64,000 nt of DNA from Caulobacter sp. 602-1 (lineage in GTDB: Bacteria; Pseudomonadota; Alphaproteobacteria; Caulobacterales; Caulobacteraceae), in NCBI RefSeq assembly GCF_003931565.1, contig NZ_RRYI01000001.1, forward strand, positions 930,001 to 994,000, given 5' to 3'. Positions 24,095 through 33,563 of this stretch are shown here, in pieces. The translations under genes and the position numbers were made by a program. Position 1 is the stretch's first letter; each line of letters starts with the position of its first letter. The notes under the pieces were generated by a model. It searched no databases and was not told the origin of the DNA. It saw only the letters and a program-made list of their open reading frames with translations.

Positions 24095-25426
24095 ATGGCC
24101 GCCATCGCCGCGCATAAATTGCAGATCATCCGGACGCTGGTGGAAACCGCTCCGGACGCGGCGCTGCGCAGCCTGGAGCTGGCGTTGTCGAGCGCCGGCG
24201 CGACCGGTTCCCTGGCCGCCGTGCGCGGCCTGGTCGAGGACGAAACCGCCCAACGCTTCATCCGCAACAATATCCTCGGCCCCATCGTGCCGCTGTGCGC
24301 CAAGCGCCGCGAGGGCCAGATCCAGTTCCCCTCGGCGGTGCTGCCGCGGCTGTGGCGGGCCCTGAGAGCCGTGTCCCCGTCGCGGGTCGAGGAGGCCGCC
24401 GCCAAGTGCAATCCGTGGGATCTCGAACAGGGCGTGCCCGACGTGTTCGACGATCTCTGCCGGGCCGCCGCCGCCGGTCTGCGCGATCCCGAGAACGCCG
24501 CCTTCGACAGCGTGCGCTCGATCTGCGACCCCGAGCAGCTGGCCATGTGCCTGCAACTGTCGGCCATCACCCGCTCGTGCCTGCCCAAGCTGTCGGAGTG
24601 GGTCAGCCGCATGTCGGACGAGCGCGCCGCCGCCGCGCGCCTGGCCTATCGCGACGCCTGCCGGATCAGCGATGACGCCGGCCCCCTGATGCTGGACATC
24701 CTCTCGGCCCACCTGCCCGACGACTGGCGCATCCTGCGCGTGATCTCGGCGGTCATGGACCGCCCCAGCGACCGCTACCTGGCCTCGTCGGAGGTCAAGG
24801 CGTTCGGCGAGCGCGTGCTGGCCGAGATCGACGCCGCCATCGTCCAGGTCGAGACCTTCAACTTTTCGGACGGCGAGCGCGCCGGCCGCGCGGCCGCGCA
24901 GGCCGCCCACAAGGTCCAGCTGCAGATCGCGGAGTTCCAGCAGTCGGTCGACGTCGCCAAGGACGGACCGTGGGGCAAGCGCCTGGCGCGGCACAAGCAG
25001 GCGATGGCCAAGGCGTGCGAGCAGCGCATGGACCAGGCCGACAGGACGCTGGAAGCGGCCCTGCCGCTGCGGTCGCTGTCGATGCTGTCCAAGAAGGGCA
25101 GCAAGGGCGCGGCCAAGCTGACCGACGAGCCGGACGAGGCGATGATCCGCCGCGCCCAGTCGGCGCTGGCCTTCATCGCCGAGCTGCGCGCGTGCGCCGA
25201 CAAGGCCGGTTACGGCAGTTCGCGCAACAAGGTCCTGGAAAAGCTGAACAGCCGCCTGGATCCCTATATCGAGGACGTCCTCCACGTCGCCCGCACGGGC
25301 GACGGCGGTGACGCGGGGCTGGCCGTGAAGTACCTGGACATCGCCGCCGGCTTTATCGCCTACACCCGAGACGACAAGACCGCCGAGATCGTGCGACGCC
25401 GCGCGGCGGCGGCCATCGCGGCCTGA
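24095..25426 (+). CDS. Conserved hypothetical protein, mostly helical, unknown function
   Basis: This 443-residue soluble protein has no signal peptide or membrane helix and no motif I can name. It is Ala- and Arg-rich and predicted nearly all helical, with a repeated pattern of about 40 residues in the first half that is like HEAT-type helices. A central segment (about 255-300) is a likely coiled coil. The codon usage is normal for the genome and the frame is long and clean, so it is a real gene. The 200-bp gap upstream shows no clear operator. Confidence 0.75.
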   Translation: MAAIAAHKLQIIRTLVETAPDAALRSLELALSSAGATGSLAAVRGLVEDETAQRFIRNNILGPIVPLCAKRREGQIQFPSAVLPRLWRALRAVSPSRVEEAAAKCNPWDLEQGVPDVFDDLCRAAAAGLRDPENAAFDSVRSICDPEQLAMCLQLSAITRSCLPKLSEWVSRMSDERAAAARLAYRDACRISDDAGPLMLDILSAHLPDDWRILRVISAVMDRPSDRYLASSEVKAFGERVLAEIDAAIVQVETFNFSDGERAGRAAAQAAHKVQLQIAEFQQSVDVAKDGPWGKRLARHKQAMAKACEQRMDQADRTLEAALPLRSLSMLSKKGSKGAAKLTDEPDEAMIRRAQSALAFIAELRACADKAGYGSSRNKVLEKLNSRLDPYIEDVLHVARTGDGGDAGLAVKYLDIAAGFIAYTRDDKTAEIVRRRAAAAIAA

Positions 25427-25501
25427 CAAACCGGGGCTTTCGACCGCCCTTACGCACTTTTCCTACTAACGGCGAACGCGGGAACAGGCTACCACGCGGC
25501 C

Positions 25502-26608
25502 ATGATCGCTTTCTGGATCGCCGCGGCGGGGCTGTCGGTCGCGACGGCGGGGCTGGTGCTGCGGGGCGCGGCGCGCGCCCGGCCCGTCGACGACGCTCAG
25601 GCCCGGCTTGAACCGCATCGCCGCCGCCTGGCCGAGGTCGAGCGCCTGGCCATAGACGGCCTGCTGGCCGAAACCGAACTCAAGGCCGCCCGCGCCGAGG
25701 CGGGACGCGGCCTGCTGGCCGCCGCCGACCAGACCGAGACCTGGGAGCGCGACGGCGCCGGCCCCCGCAAGGCGGTGGTGATCGCCGTCGGCGCGGCCTG
25801 CGTGGCCGCCGTCGGCCTCTATGTGACCGTGGGCAAGCCGGAAATGGCCGACCAGCCCTACGCCAAGCGCGTGGCCGCGTGGAAGGCCGCCGATCCGGCC
25901 ACGCTGGAGCCCGCCAAGATCGCCGCCGTGCTGGAAGGCGTCGCCGCCGACCGGCCGACCGATCCCGAGCCGCTGGTGTTCCTGGCCAAGGCCCGCGCCG
26001 CCGCTGGCGACCTGCCCGGGGCCGAGGCCGCCCTGCGCAGGGCCGTGCGCCTGGCGCCCAAGCGCGGCGATCTCTGGAGCCTGTTGGGCGAGACCTTCGT
26101 CGTGGAGGCCAAGGGGCAGGTCGGCGCCGACGCCAAGCTGGCCTTCGGCGAGGCGCTGAAGGTCGCCCCGAACGACATCCGCGCCCACTACTACCTTGGC
26201 CGCGGCAGGATCGCCGACGGCGACGTGGCCGGCGGTCTCGCCGACTGGCGCGCCGTGGTCTCCAGCCTGCCGGCCAACGATCCGGGCCGGACGGCGCTGG
26301 GCCAGGAAATCGCCCAGGTCGAGGCTCTGGGCCGCCTGCCCAGCGACCAGCCGGCCGCCGACGCCAATCCCCAGGTCCAGGGCATGATCGTGGGCATGGT
26401 CGAGGGCCTGGCCGCGCGTCTGGCCCAGTCGCCCGACGATCCCGAAGGCTGGGTCCGCCTGGTCCGCGCCTACGCCGTGCTCGGCGAGAGCGCCAAGCGC
26501 GACGCCGCCCTGGCCTCGGCCACCGCCCGTTTCAAGGATCAGCCCAAGGTGCTGTCGGCCCTGCGCCAGGCCGCCGACACGCCCGCTCAGAAGACCGTCC
26601 AGCCATGA
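25502..26608 (+). CDS. ccmI: Cytochrome c maturation protein CcmI
   Basis: The 368-residue CcmI (CycH) has two membrane segments (residues 1-22 and about 97-117) joined by the conserved CcmI_1 region (DDAQARLEPHRRRLAEVERL, LLAETELKAARAEAGRGLL), then a periplasmic TPR domain (about 140-330: PLVFLAKARAAAGDLPGAEA, RAHYYLGRGRIADGD). It holds apocytochrome for haem ligation. The stop overlaps the ccmE start (ATGA), and ccmI-E-F-H form one operon that could serve the cytochrome at 2326. Confidence 0.93.
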   Translation: MIAFWIAAAGLSVATAGLVLRGAARARPVDDAQARLEPHRRRLAEVERLAIDGLLAETELKAARAEAGRGLLAAADQTETWERDGAGPRKAVVIAVGAACVAAVGLYVTVGKPEMADQPYAKRVAAWKAADPATLEPAKIAAVLEGVAADRPTDPEPLVFLAKARAAAGDLPGAEAALRRAVRLAPKRGDLWSLLGETFVVEAKGQVGADAKLAFGEALKVAPNDIRAHYYLGRGRIADGDVAGGLADWRAVVSSLPANDPGRTALGQEIAQVEALGRLPSDQPAADANPQVQGMIVGMVEGLAARLAQSPDDPEGWVRLVRAYAVLGESAKRDAALASATARFKDQPKVLSALRQAADTPAQKTVQP

Positions 26609-27108
26609 GTTTCTGGCCCAAATCCCGCAAGGCGCGCCGTCGCCTGACCATCCTGCTGGCCGTCGCGCCGGTGCTGGCCCTCGCCGTGGGCCTGGCCCTC
26701 TATGGCCTGCGCGACAGCATCTCGCTGTTCTACACGCCGGCCCAGGCCAAGGAGGCCCATGTCGCCCCCGGCCGCAAGGTGCAGCTGGGCGGCCTGGTTC
26801 AGCACGGCAGCGTGGTCAAGCACCCCGGCGGCGACGTCGAGTTCGTGGTGGCCGACCAGCGCGCCACGGCCAAGGTGAGCTACCACGGCGACCTGCCGGA
26901 CCTGTTCCGCGAAGGGCAGGGGATCGTCGCCGAGGGGACGTTCAACGACAGCGGCGTCTTCGTCGCCAAGCAGGTGCTGGCCAAGCACGACGAGCGCTAC
27001 ATGCCGCGCGACGTCGCCAAGGCGCTGAAGAAGCAGGGCGAGTGGCGCGGCGAGGGCGCGCCCCCGCCGAACTATGGCGCGCCCGCCTACGGAAAACCGA
27101 CCACATGA
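26605..27108 (+). CDS. ccmE: Cytochrome c maturation haem chaperone CcmE
   Basis: The 167-residue haem chaperone has a cytoplasmic KSRKARRRL leader, one membrane helix (about 15-37) and the OB-fold periplasmic domain (GRKVQLGGLVQHGSV, then FREGQGIVAEG). The covalent haem ligand is His128 in VLAKHDERYMP. A Pro-rich tail ends the protein. It passes haem to the CcmF/CcmH ligase and overlaps ccmF by 4 bp. Confidence 0.95.
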   Translation: MSFWPKSRKARRRLTILLAVAPVLALAVGLALYGLRDSISLFYTPAQAKEAHVAPGRKVQLGGLVQHGSVVKHPGGDVEFVVADQRATAKVSYHGDLPDLFREGQGIVAEGTFNDSGVFVAKQVLAKHDERYMPRDVAKALKKQGEWRGEGAPPPNYGAPAYGKPTT

Positions 27109-29087
27109 TCGTCGAACTGGGCGCCTTCGCCCTGATCCTGTCGCTGATGCTGTCGGTCGCCCAGACGGGACTGTCGGCCGTGGGCGGCGCGCGGCGTTCG
27201 CCCGTCCTGGCCGGGGCCGGACGCGGCGCGGCGGTGGCGACCTTCGTGGCCGTGGCCTTGGCCTTCGCGGCCTTGATCCACGCCTTCGTGGTGTCGGACT
27301 TCTCCGTCGCCAATGTGGCCAACAACTCCCACACCGCCAAGCCGATGCTCTACAAGGTGGCCGGGGCCTGGGGCAGCCATGAGGGCTCGATGCTGCTGTG
27401 GTGCCTGGTTCTGACCGGGTATGGCGCGGCCATGGCCTTCTTCGGCGACAGCCTGCCGCCGCGCCTGCGCGCCTACGCCATCGCCATCCAGGGCGCGCTG
27501 GGCGTGCTGTTCCTGGCCTATACGGTGTTCGCCTCGAACCCGATGGAGCGCCTGCTGGACCCGCCGGTCGAGGGGCGCTCGCTCAATCCGTTGCTGCAGG
27601 ACCCGGCGCTGGCCTTCCACCCGCCGTTCCTCTACGCCGGCTATGTCGGCTTCTCGGTGGTCTATTCGCTGTCGCTGGCGGCCCTGATCGAGGGCCGGAT
27701 CGATGCGGCCTGGGCCCGCTGGGTGCGACCCTGGACCCTGGCGGCCTGGAGCCTGCTGACCGTCGGCATCACGCTCGGCGCCTTCTGGGCCTATTACGAA
27801 CTGGGCTGGGGCGGCTGGTGGTTCTGGGACCCGGTCGAGAACGCCAGCTTCATGCCGTGGCTGATCGGCGCGGCCCTGCTGCACTCGGCCATCGTCACCG
27901 AGAAGCGCGGGGCGCTGCCGGGCTGGACGGCGTTCCTGGCCCTGGCGGCCTTCACCTTCTCGATGCTGGGCGCCTTCCTGGTGCGCTCGGGCGTGCTGAC
28001 CAGCGTCCACGCCTTCGCCGTCGACCCGACGCGCGGCGTGCTGCTGCTGATCATGATGGGCGTCGCGGCCGGCGCGGGCTTCCTGCTGTTCGGCCTGCGG
28101 GCCGGCAGCCTCAATCCTGGCGGCCAGTTCCGCCCCGTCAGTCGCGAGAGCGCCATCGTGTTGAACAACATCCTGCTGTCGACGGCGACGGCGGTGGTGC
28201 TGTTGGGCACGCTCTATCCGCTGATCCGCGAGGCCATGGACGGCGAGGCCGTCTCGGTCGGCGCGCCGTTCTTCAACCTGACCTTCGTGCCGCTGATGAT
28301 CCTGGCGTTCTGCGTCCTGCCGGCCGGGCCGCTGCTGGCCTGGAAGCGTGGCGACGCCAAGGGCGTGGCCCGCAAGCTCTGGACCGTGCTGGCCGCCGCC
28401 GCCGCGCTGGGCCTGATCGCCTACGGTATCGTCCAGCCGCGCAAGGCCCTGGCCAGCGGCGGCCTGGTCGTCGGCTTCTGGCTGCTGGGCGGGGCGCTGC
28501 TGGAGATGGGCGAGCGCCTGAAGCTGCTGCGCGTCCCCTTCGCCGAGAGCGCGCGCCGCGCCCGAGGCCTGCCGCGCGGCGCCTGGGGCACGACCCTGGC
28601 CCACGCCGGCCTGGGCGTCTTCGTTCTGGGCGCGTCGTTCGAGACCGCCTGGCGGGTCGAAGCGGCCCAGGCCCTGAGCCTCAACGACAGCCACGCCCTG
28701 GGCGCCTACACCCTGACCCTGACCGATGTCGGCACGGTCGAGGGGCCGAACTACCTGGCCGAACGCGGGATCGTGAAGATCACCGACAAGGCCGGCCGTG
28801 AAATCTGCCACGCCGAGCCCGAGCGCCGCTTCTATCCGACCGGGTCCCAGACCACCTCGGAGGTCGCCATCTGCCCGCGCGTGCTGGACGACATCTATGT
28901 CGTGCTGGGCGAGCGCCGGGCGGGCGAGGGCGGCAAGCCGGCCTGGCTGGTGCGCGCCTATGTGAACCCGTGGGTGCGGCTGATCTTCCTGGGGCCGCTG
29001 ATCATGGCCCTGGGCGGGGCCGTGTCGCTCTCCGATCGCCGGGTGCGCCTGGGCGTTGGCCGTCGCGCCGGCGAGGTCGTGTCGTGA
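27105..29087 (+). CDS. ccmF: Haem lyase subunit CcmF
   Basis: The 660-residue, about 15-helix membrane protein is the cytochrome c haem ligase core. The tryptophan-rich WWD domain GWGGWWFWDPVENASFMPWL is at about residues 232-251. Other family marks are GSHEGSMLLW, AFHPPFLYAGYVG and the late periplasmic ERRFYPTGSQTTSEVAI. The stop overlaps the ccmH GTG by 4 bp. Confidence 0.95.
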   Translation: MIVELGAFALILSLMLSVAQTGLSAVGGARRSPVLAGAGRGAAVATFVAVALAFAALIHAFVVSDFSVANVANNSHTAKPMLYKVAGAWGSHEGSMLLWCLVLTGYGAAMAFFGDSLPPRLRAYAIAIQGALGVLFLAYTVFASNPMERLLDPPVEGRSLNPLLQDPALAFHPPFLYAGYVGFSVVYSLSLAALIEGRIDAAWARWVRPWTLAAWSLLTVGITLGAFWAYYELGWGGWWFWDPVENASFMPWLIGAALLHSAIVTEKRGALPGWTAFLALAAFTFSMLGAFLVRSGVLTSVHAFAVDPTRGVLLLIMMGVAAGAGFLLFGLRAGSLNPGGQFRPVSRESAIVLNNILLSTATAVVLLGTLYPLIREAMDGEAVSVGAPFFNLTFVPLMILAFCVLPAGPLLAWKRGDAKGVARKLWTVLAAAAALGLIAYGIVQPRKALASGGLVVGFWLLGGALLEMGERLKLLRVPFAESARRARGLPRGAWGTTLAHAGLGVFVLGASFETAWRVEAAQALSLNDSHALGAYTLTLTDVGTVEGPNYLAERGIVKITDKAGREICHAEPERRFYPTGSQTTSEVAICPRVLDDIYVVLGERRAGEGGKPAWLVRAYVNPWVRLIFLGPLIMALGGAVSLSDRRVRLGVGRRAGEVVS

Positions 29088-29536
29088 GCCGCGTCCGAGC
29101 CCTGCTGGTGGCCCTGGCCGCCGTCGCCCTGATGGGCAGCGCCTCGGAACCCAGCGAGCGTCTGCCCGATCCGGCGCAGGAGGCCCGCGCCCGCGTCCTC
29201 TTCAAGGAAGTGCGCTGCCTGGTCTGTCAGAACGAGTCGATCGACGACTCCGAGGCCCAGTTGGCCGGCGACCTGCGACGAATTGTCCGCGAACAGGTCA
29301 AGGCGGGCCGCAGCGATGGCGAGATCCGCGCGTTTCTTGTGCAGCGTTATGGTGAGTTCGTGCTGCTGAAGCCGCGCTTTTCCGCTGGCAATGCAGCGCT
29401 TTGGCTGGCGCCGGTCGGGGTTCTGCTGGTGGGCGGAGTCCTGATGGTCGGCCTGCTGCGGCGTCGGCGGACGGTCGAGACAGAGCTGTCGCGGGAAGAA
29501 GAAGACCGCGTCGCCAGGTTGCTGCAAGACGATTGA
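29084..29536 (+). CDS. ccmH: Cytochrome c maturation protein CcmH
   Basis: The 150-residue thioredoxin-like/three-helix protein has a signal anchor (residues 1-22), the redox motif RCLVCQNESIDDSEA (Cys45, Cys48) and a C-terminal membrane helix (about 105-130). It keeps apocytochrome cysteines reduced for ligation. It follows ccmF directly; the ccmG (dsbE) gene often found between them is absent here. Confidence 0.94.
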   Translation: MSRVRALLVALAAVALMGSASEPSERLPDPAQEARARVLFKEVRCLVCQNESIDDSEAQLAGDLRRIVREQVKAGRSDGEIRAFLVQRYGEFVLLKPRFSAGNAALWLAPVGVLLVGGVLMVGLLRRRRTVETELSREEEDRVARLLQDD

Positions 29537-29681
29537 CACGATTGCGCCGAAATGGAGCCGCAAGAAGCGGGCTCCAATGACGCGAAGGTAATCCGAGAAC
29601 CATTGCACCTTTCGCCGTCACGACTAGGTTCTCAGATCCAAAGGGACCGCGCGTAGGACGCGCGGGTGAGGAAAGCAGAGA

Positions 29682-31256
29682 ATGACCGCTAGGAAGTCGG
29701 GTTTCGTTGTGGGCGCCATCGCTGGCGCGGGCGTGGCTTGCGCCGCTCTGGCCGGTGTGGGGATGCGCATGGGAACGGCGGCCGCCGAGGCCCCGGTGGC
29801 CCGTCCGTCGATGACGGGCGCGCCGACCTTCGCGCCGCCGCCGGGCGCGCCGATGTCGTTCGCCGACATCTTCGAGAAGGTTTCGCCCGCGGTCGTCCAG
29901 ATCAACGTGACCTCCAAGGCCTCGCCGCAGGGTCTGCGCATTCCGGGTCTGGAAGGTTTCGACATCGTGCCGCGCGGCCAGAAGGGCAAGCCGGGCCAGG
30001 ACGGAGAGGACGGCGACTCGCCGGCCACGCCGAAGCAGCAGTCGGCGGGCTCGGGCTTCTTCATCTCGGCCGACGGCTACATCGTCACCAACAACCACGT
30101 CGTGGCCGACGCCGACGACATCCAGGTGGTGATGAAGGACGGCCGCGAGCTGAAGGCCACCCTGGTCGGCCGCGACGAAGGCACGGACTTGGCGGTGGTC
30201 AAGGTCATCGACCCCAAGGCCAAGGGCGCGGACTTTCCGTATGTGAACTTCGAGAACCAGGCCAAGCCGCGGGTCGGCGACTGGGTCATCACCATCGGCA
30301 ACCCGTTCGGCCTGGGCGGCACGGCCACGGCCGGCATCATTTCGGCCTATGGTCGTGACCTGGGCGACAACACCTCGTCGTTCGTCAACTACATCCAGAT
30401 CGACGCGCCCATCAACCGGGGCAACTCGGGCGGTCCGTCGTTCGACATCTACGGCCGGGTGATCGGCGTCAACAGCGCCATCTACTCGCCGTCGGGCGGC
30501 TCGGTCGGCATCGGCTTCGCCATTCCGGCGGACATCGCCGAGGCCACCGCCAAGCAACTGATCTCGGGCGGCAAGGTCGTTCGCGGCTATATCGGCGTCA
30601 CCATCCAGGACTTCAGCGCCGAGTCGGCCGAGGCCCTGGGCCTGAAGGACGTGAAGGGCGCGATCGTCGCCGAGCTGGTCCCGGGCGGTCCCGCCGCCAA
30701 GGCCGGCCTGCTGCCGGACGACATCCTGACGGGCGTCAACGGCGTGACGATCGCCAACCGCTCGGAGCTGACCCGCGAAGTGGCCAAGGCCCGTCCGGGC
30801 GAGAGCATCAAGATGTCGATCATCCGTGACGGCAAGCCGCGCGTGATCGACGTCAAGTCGGGCACCCGTCCGGCCGAGAACGCCCTGGGCCTGAACGACG
30901 ACGATCAGGATCAGGACGGCGGGGCCGCCCCGACCCCGGACAAGCCGGTCAGCCAGAAGGTCGACGCCCTGGGCCTGACCCTCGGCCCGATCGATCCGGC
31001 CTCGCGCCAGACCTACAAGATCGACAGCGAGATCAAGGGCCTGTTGATCACTGGCGTGAAGGGCGACAGCGACGCCGGCGAGAAGGGTCTGGCCAAGGGC
31101 GACGTGCTAGCCAACATCAACGGTGCGGCGGTGAACAGCGTCGTCGACGTCAACAACGCCGTGGCCTCGGCCAAGAAGGCCGGCCGCAACAGCGTTCTGG
31201 TCAAGGTGATCCGCCAGAACCGCCCGGTCTTCGTGCCGCTGAAGATCGCGCCGTAA
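29682..31256 (+). CDS. HtrA/DegP-family (Do) periplasmic serine protease
   Basis: The 524-residue protease-chaperone has a signal peptide or anchor (residues 7-35), the catalytic triad His139 (TNNHVV), Asp169 (GTDLAVV) and Ser249 (GNSGGPS), and two PDZ domains (about 305-395 and 425-520). It degrades or refolds damaged envelope proteins. A terminator lies 28 bp after the stop, and a two-component pair follows, an arrangement common in alphaproteobacteria that hints at envelope-stress control. A clear sigma-factor site was not found upstream. Confidence 0.93.
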   Translation: MTARKSGFVVGAIAGAGVACAALAGVGMRMGTAAAEAPVARPSMTGAPTFAPPPGAPMSFADIFEKVSPAVVQINVTSKASPQGLRIPGLEGFDIVPRGQKGKPGQDGEDGDSPATPKQQSAGSGFFISADGYIVTNNHVVADADDIQVVMKDGRELKATLVGRDEGTDLAVVKVIDPKAKGADFPYVNFENQAKPRVGDWVITIGNPFGLGGTATAGIISAYGRDLGDNTSSFVNYIQIDAPINRGNSGGPSFDIYGRVIGVNSAIYSPSGGSVGIGFAIPADIAEATAKQLISGGKVVRGYIGVTIQDFSAESAEALGLKDVKGAIVAELVPGGPAAKAGLLPDDILTGVNGVTIANRSELTREVAKARPGESIKMSIIRDGKPRVIDVKSGTRPAENALGLNDDDQDQDGGAAPTPDKPVSQKVDALGLTLGPIDPASRQTYKIDSEIKGLLITGVKGDSDAGEKGLAKGDVLANINGAAVNSVVDVNNAVASAKKAGRNSVLVKVIRQNRPVFVPLKIAP

Positions 31257-31283
31257 GTTGAACGCTTAACTTCGAATGTCATG

Positions 31284-31317
31284 GCCCCGCTTCGAGAAAT
31301 CGGAGCGGGGCTTTTTC
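31284..31317 (+). terminator. Rho-independent terminator after the HtrA-type gene
   Basis: The stem GCCCCGCTTCGA / TCGGAGCGGGGC (12 bp, one mismatch) has a GAAA loop and is followed by TTTTT at 31312-31316. It separates the protease from the following two-component genes. Confidence 0.9.
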
Positions 31318-31383
31318 TGTCCAAGGTTTAAGTTACGGCGCTCGCCGAAACCGCTATTGCAAGAGCAACTATCGCGCGATGCG

Positions 31384-31419
31384 CGGAATCGGGGGAACGT
31401 CGATCGTTCCGCCATTCCG
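31384..31419. promoter_or_regulatory. Long imperfect inverted repeat upstream of the response regulator
   Basis: CGGAAT-CGGGGGAACG (31384-31399) and CGTTCCGCCATTCCG (31405-31419) are inverted copies around TCGAT. The repeat sits 26 bp before the ATG at 31445. It could be an operator for the regulator or an mRNA hairpin limiting translation; the sequence alone does not decide. Confidence 0.45.
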
Positions 31420-31444
31420 CCTGAGCGCATGAGGGGCTCTGACG

Positions 31445-32116
31445 ATGCGTATTCTGATTATCGAGGACGACCTGGAGGCCGCCGCCGCCATGGCGCATGG
31501 CCTGACGGAGGCTGGTTACGACGTCCAGCACGCGCCCGACGGCGAGGCCGGCCTGGGCGAGGCCCAGAAGGGCGGCTATGACGTGCTGGTCGTCGACCGC
31601 ATGATGCCCAAGATGGATGGCGTCACCGTCGTCGAGACCCTGCGCCGCGAGGGCGACCAGACGCCAGTGCTGTTCCTGTCGGCCCTGGGCGAGGTCAATG
31701 ACCGCGTGGTGGGTCTGAAGGCCGGCGCCGACGACTATCTGGTCAAGCCCTACGCCTTCCCGGAGCTGATGGCCCGCGTCGAGGCCCTGTCGCGCCGCCG
31801 CGAGACCGGCGCCGTGGCCACGACCCTGAAGGTCGGCGAGCTGGAGATGAACCTGATCAACCGGACGGTTCACCGCCAGGGCAAGGAGATCGACCTGCAG
31901 CCGCGCGAATTCCAGCTGCTGGAATTCATGATGCGCCACGCCGGCCAGTCGGTGACCCGCACCATGCTGCTGGAGAAGGTCTGGGAATACCACTTCGACC
32001 CGCAGACCAATGTCATCGACGTGCACATCTCGCGCCTGCGCAGCAAGATCGACAAGGGCTTCGACCGGGCCATGCTGCAGACCGTGCGCGGCGCGGGCTA
32101 CCGGCTCGATCCGTAG
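31445..32116 (+). CDS. OmpR-family response regulator (second pair)
   Basis: The 223-residue regulator has a receiver domain with EDD at 7-9, phosphoacceptor Asp51 (VVDRMMPKMDG) and Lys in YLVKPYAF, plus a winged helix (QPREFQLLEFMMRHAG; NVIDVHISRLRSKID). It belongs to the QseB/CzcR-like group. The kinase starts 33 bp downstream. Its position after the HtrA-type gene suggests envelope or metal stress as the signal (inference). Confidence 0.93.
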   Translation: MRILIIEDDLEAAAAMAHGLTEAGYDVQHAPDGEAGLGEAQKGGYDVLVVDRMMPKMDGVTVVETLRREGDQTPVLFLSALGEVNDRVVGLKAGADDYLVKPYAFPELMARVEALSRRRETGAVATTLKVGELEMNLINRTVHRQGKEIDLQPREFQLLEFMMRHAGQSVTRTMLLEKVWEYHFDPQTNVIDVHISRLRSKIDKGFDRAMLQTVRGAGYRLDP

Positions 32117-32149
32117 GAGACAGGCGGCGACATAGCCGCCGGACCCGCC

Positions 32150-33556
32150 ATGCGTCTGCCGCGCCTTCTCCGCACCACGCCGTTCCGGCTGACCCTGCTG
32201 TTCCTGGCCCTGTTCGCGGCGGCCGCCAGCGCCTTCCTGGGCTACATCTACGTGGCCACGGCGGGCGAGGTGAACCGCCGGGCCCAGGCCGAGATCAGCC
32301 GCGAGTTCGAGAGCCTAGAGGCGGCCTATCGCCAGGGCGGCGTCGACGCCCTGAACCAGACCATCGTCGAACGGGCGACGGGCGAGAAGCCGTTCCTCTA
32401 TTTCCTGGCCGACAAGACCGGCAAGCGCATCTCGGGCTCGATCGAGGAGTCTCCGGTCAGCGACTTCACCGGCGACGGCCCGCAGTGGGCCAGCTTCAAG
32501 GTGACCGAGACCGACCTCGACGGGGCCGAGGTCAAGGCGGCCGCGCGCGGGGTGCAGCAGCGCCTGGACCACGGCGAGATCCTGTTCGTCGGCGCCGATG
32601 TCGACGCCTCCGAAGCCTATGTCCGCAAGATCGTCCGGGCCCTGTGGGGCGCTGGGGCGCTGGTCATCCTGCTGGGCATGGCCGGGGGCGTCCTGATCAG
32701 CCGCAATGTCAGCCGCTCGATGCAGGGGCTGGTGGACGTGGTCAACGACGTCCGGGCCGGCGATCTGCACGCGCGCGCCAAGGTGCGCGGCACACGCGAC
32801 GAGTATGACGAGCTGGCCGAGGGCCTGAACGACATGCTCGACCGCATCGAGCGCCTGATGGGCGGCCTGCGCCACGCCGGCGACGCCATCGCCCACGACC
32901 TGCGCTCGCCGCTCACCCGCCTGCGCGCCCGCATGGAGGTCGCCCTGATCGACGCCGAGAACGGCAAGGGCGATCCGGTGGCGGCGCTGGAGACCGCCCT
33001 GCAGGACGCCGACGGCGTGCTAAAGACGTTCAACGCCGTGCTGGCCATCGCCCGCCTGCAGGCCGCCGGCTCGGCGCCCGACCAGCGCGTTTTCGACGCC
33101 TCGGAACTGGCCAGCGACATGGCCGAGCTCTACGAATTCGCGTGCGAGGACAAGGGCCTGGACTTCAAGGCCGAGATCGTCCCGGCCCTGACCATCAAGG
33201 GCAACCGCGAGTTCCTGGCCCAGGCCTTGGCCAACCTGCTCGACAACGCCATCAAATATACGCCCGAGGGCGGGGCGATCATGCTGCGCGCGCGGCGCAC
33301 CTCGTCCGGCGAACTGGAGTTCTCGGTCACCGACACGGGGCCGGGCGTGCCCGAGAGCGACCGCGCCCGCGTGGTCCAGCGCTTCGTGCGCCTGGAGAAC
33401 AGCCGCAGCGAGCCCGGCGCGGGCCTGGGACTGTCGCTGGTCCAGGCTGTCGCCGCTTCGCACGGCGGACGGCTGGAGCTGTCGGAGGGGCCGGGCGAGT
33501 ACAACGGCACGGGCCCGGGCCTCCGGGTGGCCCTGGTGCTGCCGCGGGTGGAATAG
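32150..33556 (+). CDS. HAMP-containing sensor histidine kinase
   Basis: The 468-residue kinase has two membrane segments (about 12-35 and 164-184), a periplasmic domain of about 125 residues, a HAMP linker (SRSMQGLVDVVNDVRAGDL), His249 in AIAHDLRSPLTRLRARME, N-box (LANLLDNAIKYTPEGG), and G boxes (DTGPGVPE, GAGLGLSLV). It is probably the partner of the regulator just upstream. Confidence 0.93.
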   Translation: MRLPRLLRTTPFRLTLLFLALFAAAASAFLGYIYVATAGEVNRRAQAEISREFESLEAAYRQGGVDALNQTIVERATGEKPFLYFLADKTGKRISGSIEESPVSDFTGDGPQWASFKVTETDLDGAEVKAAARGVQQRLDHGEILFVGADVDASEAYVRKIVRALWGAGALVILLGMAGGVLISRNVSRSMQGLVDVVNDVRAGDLHARAKVRGTRDEYDELAEGLNDMLDRIERLMGGLRHAGDAIAHDLRSPLTRLRARMEVALIDAENGKGDPVAALETALQDADGVLKTFNAVLAIARLQAAGSAPDQRVFDASELASDMAELYEFACEDKGLDFKAEIVPALTIKGNREFLAQALANLLDNAIKYTPEGGAIMLRARRTSSGELEFSVTDTGPGVPESDRARVVQRFVRLENSRSEPGAGLGLSLVQAVAASHGGRLELSEGPGEYNGTGPGLRVALVLPRVE

Positions 33557-33563
33557 CGACGAC

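Noticed and set aside
29596..29620. Sigma-E-like promoter (GAACC...CGTC) before the HtrA-type gene
   Set aside because: The spacing of 14 bp and partial boxes do not fit the known alphaproteobacterial ECF consensus well enough.
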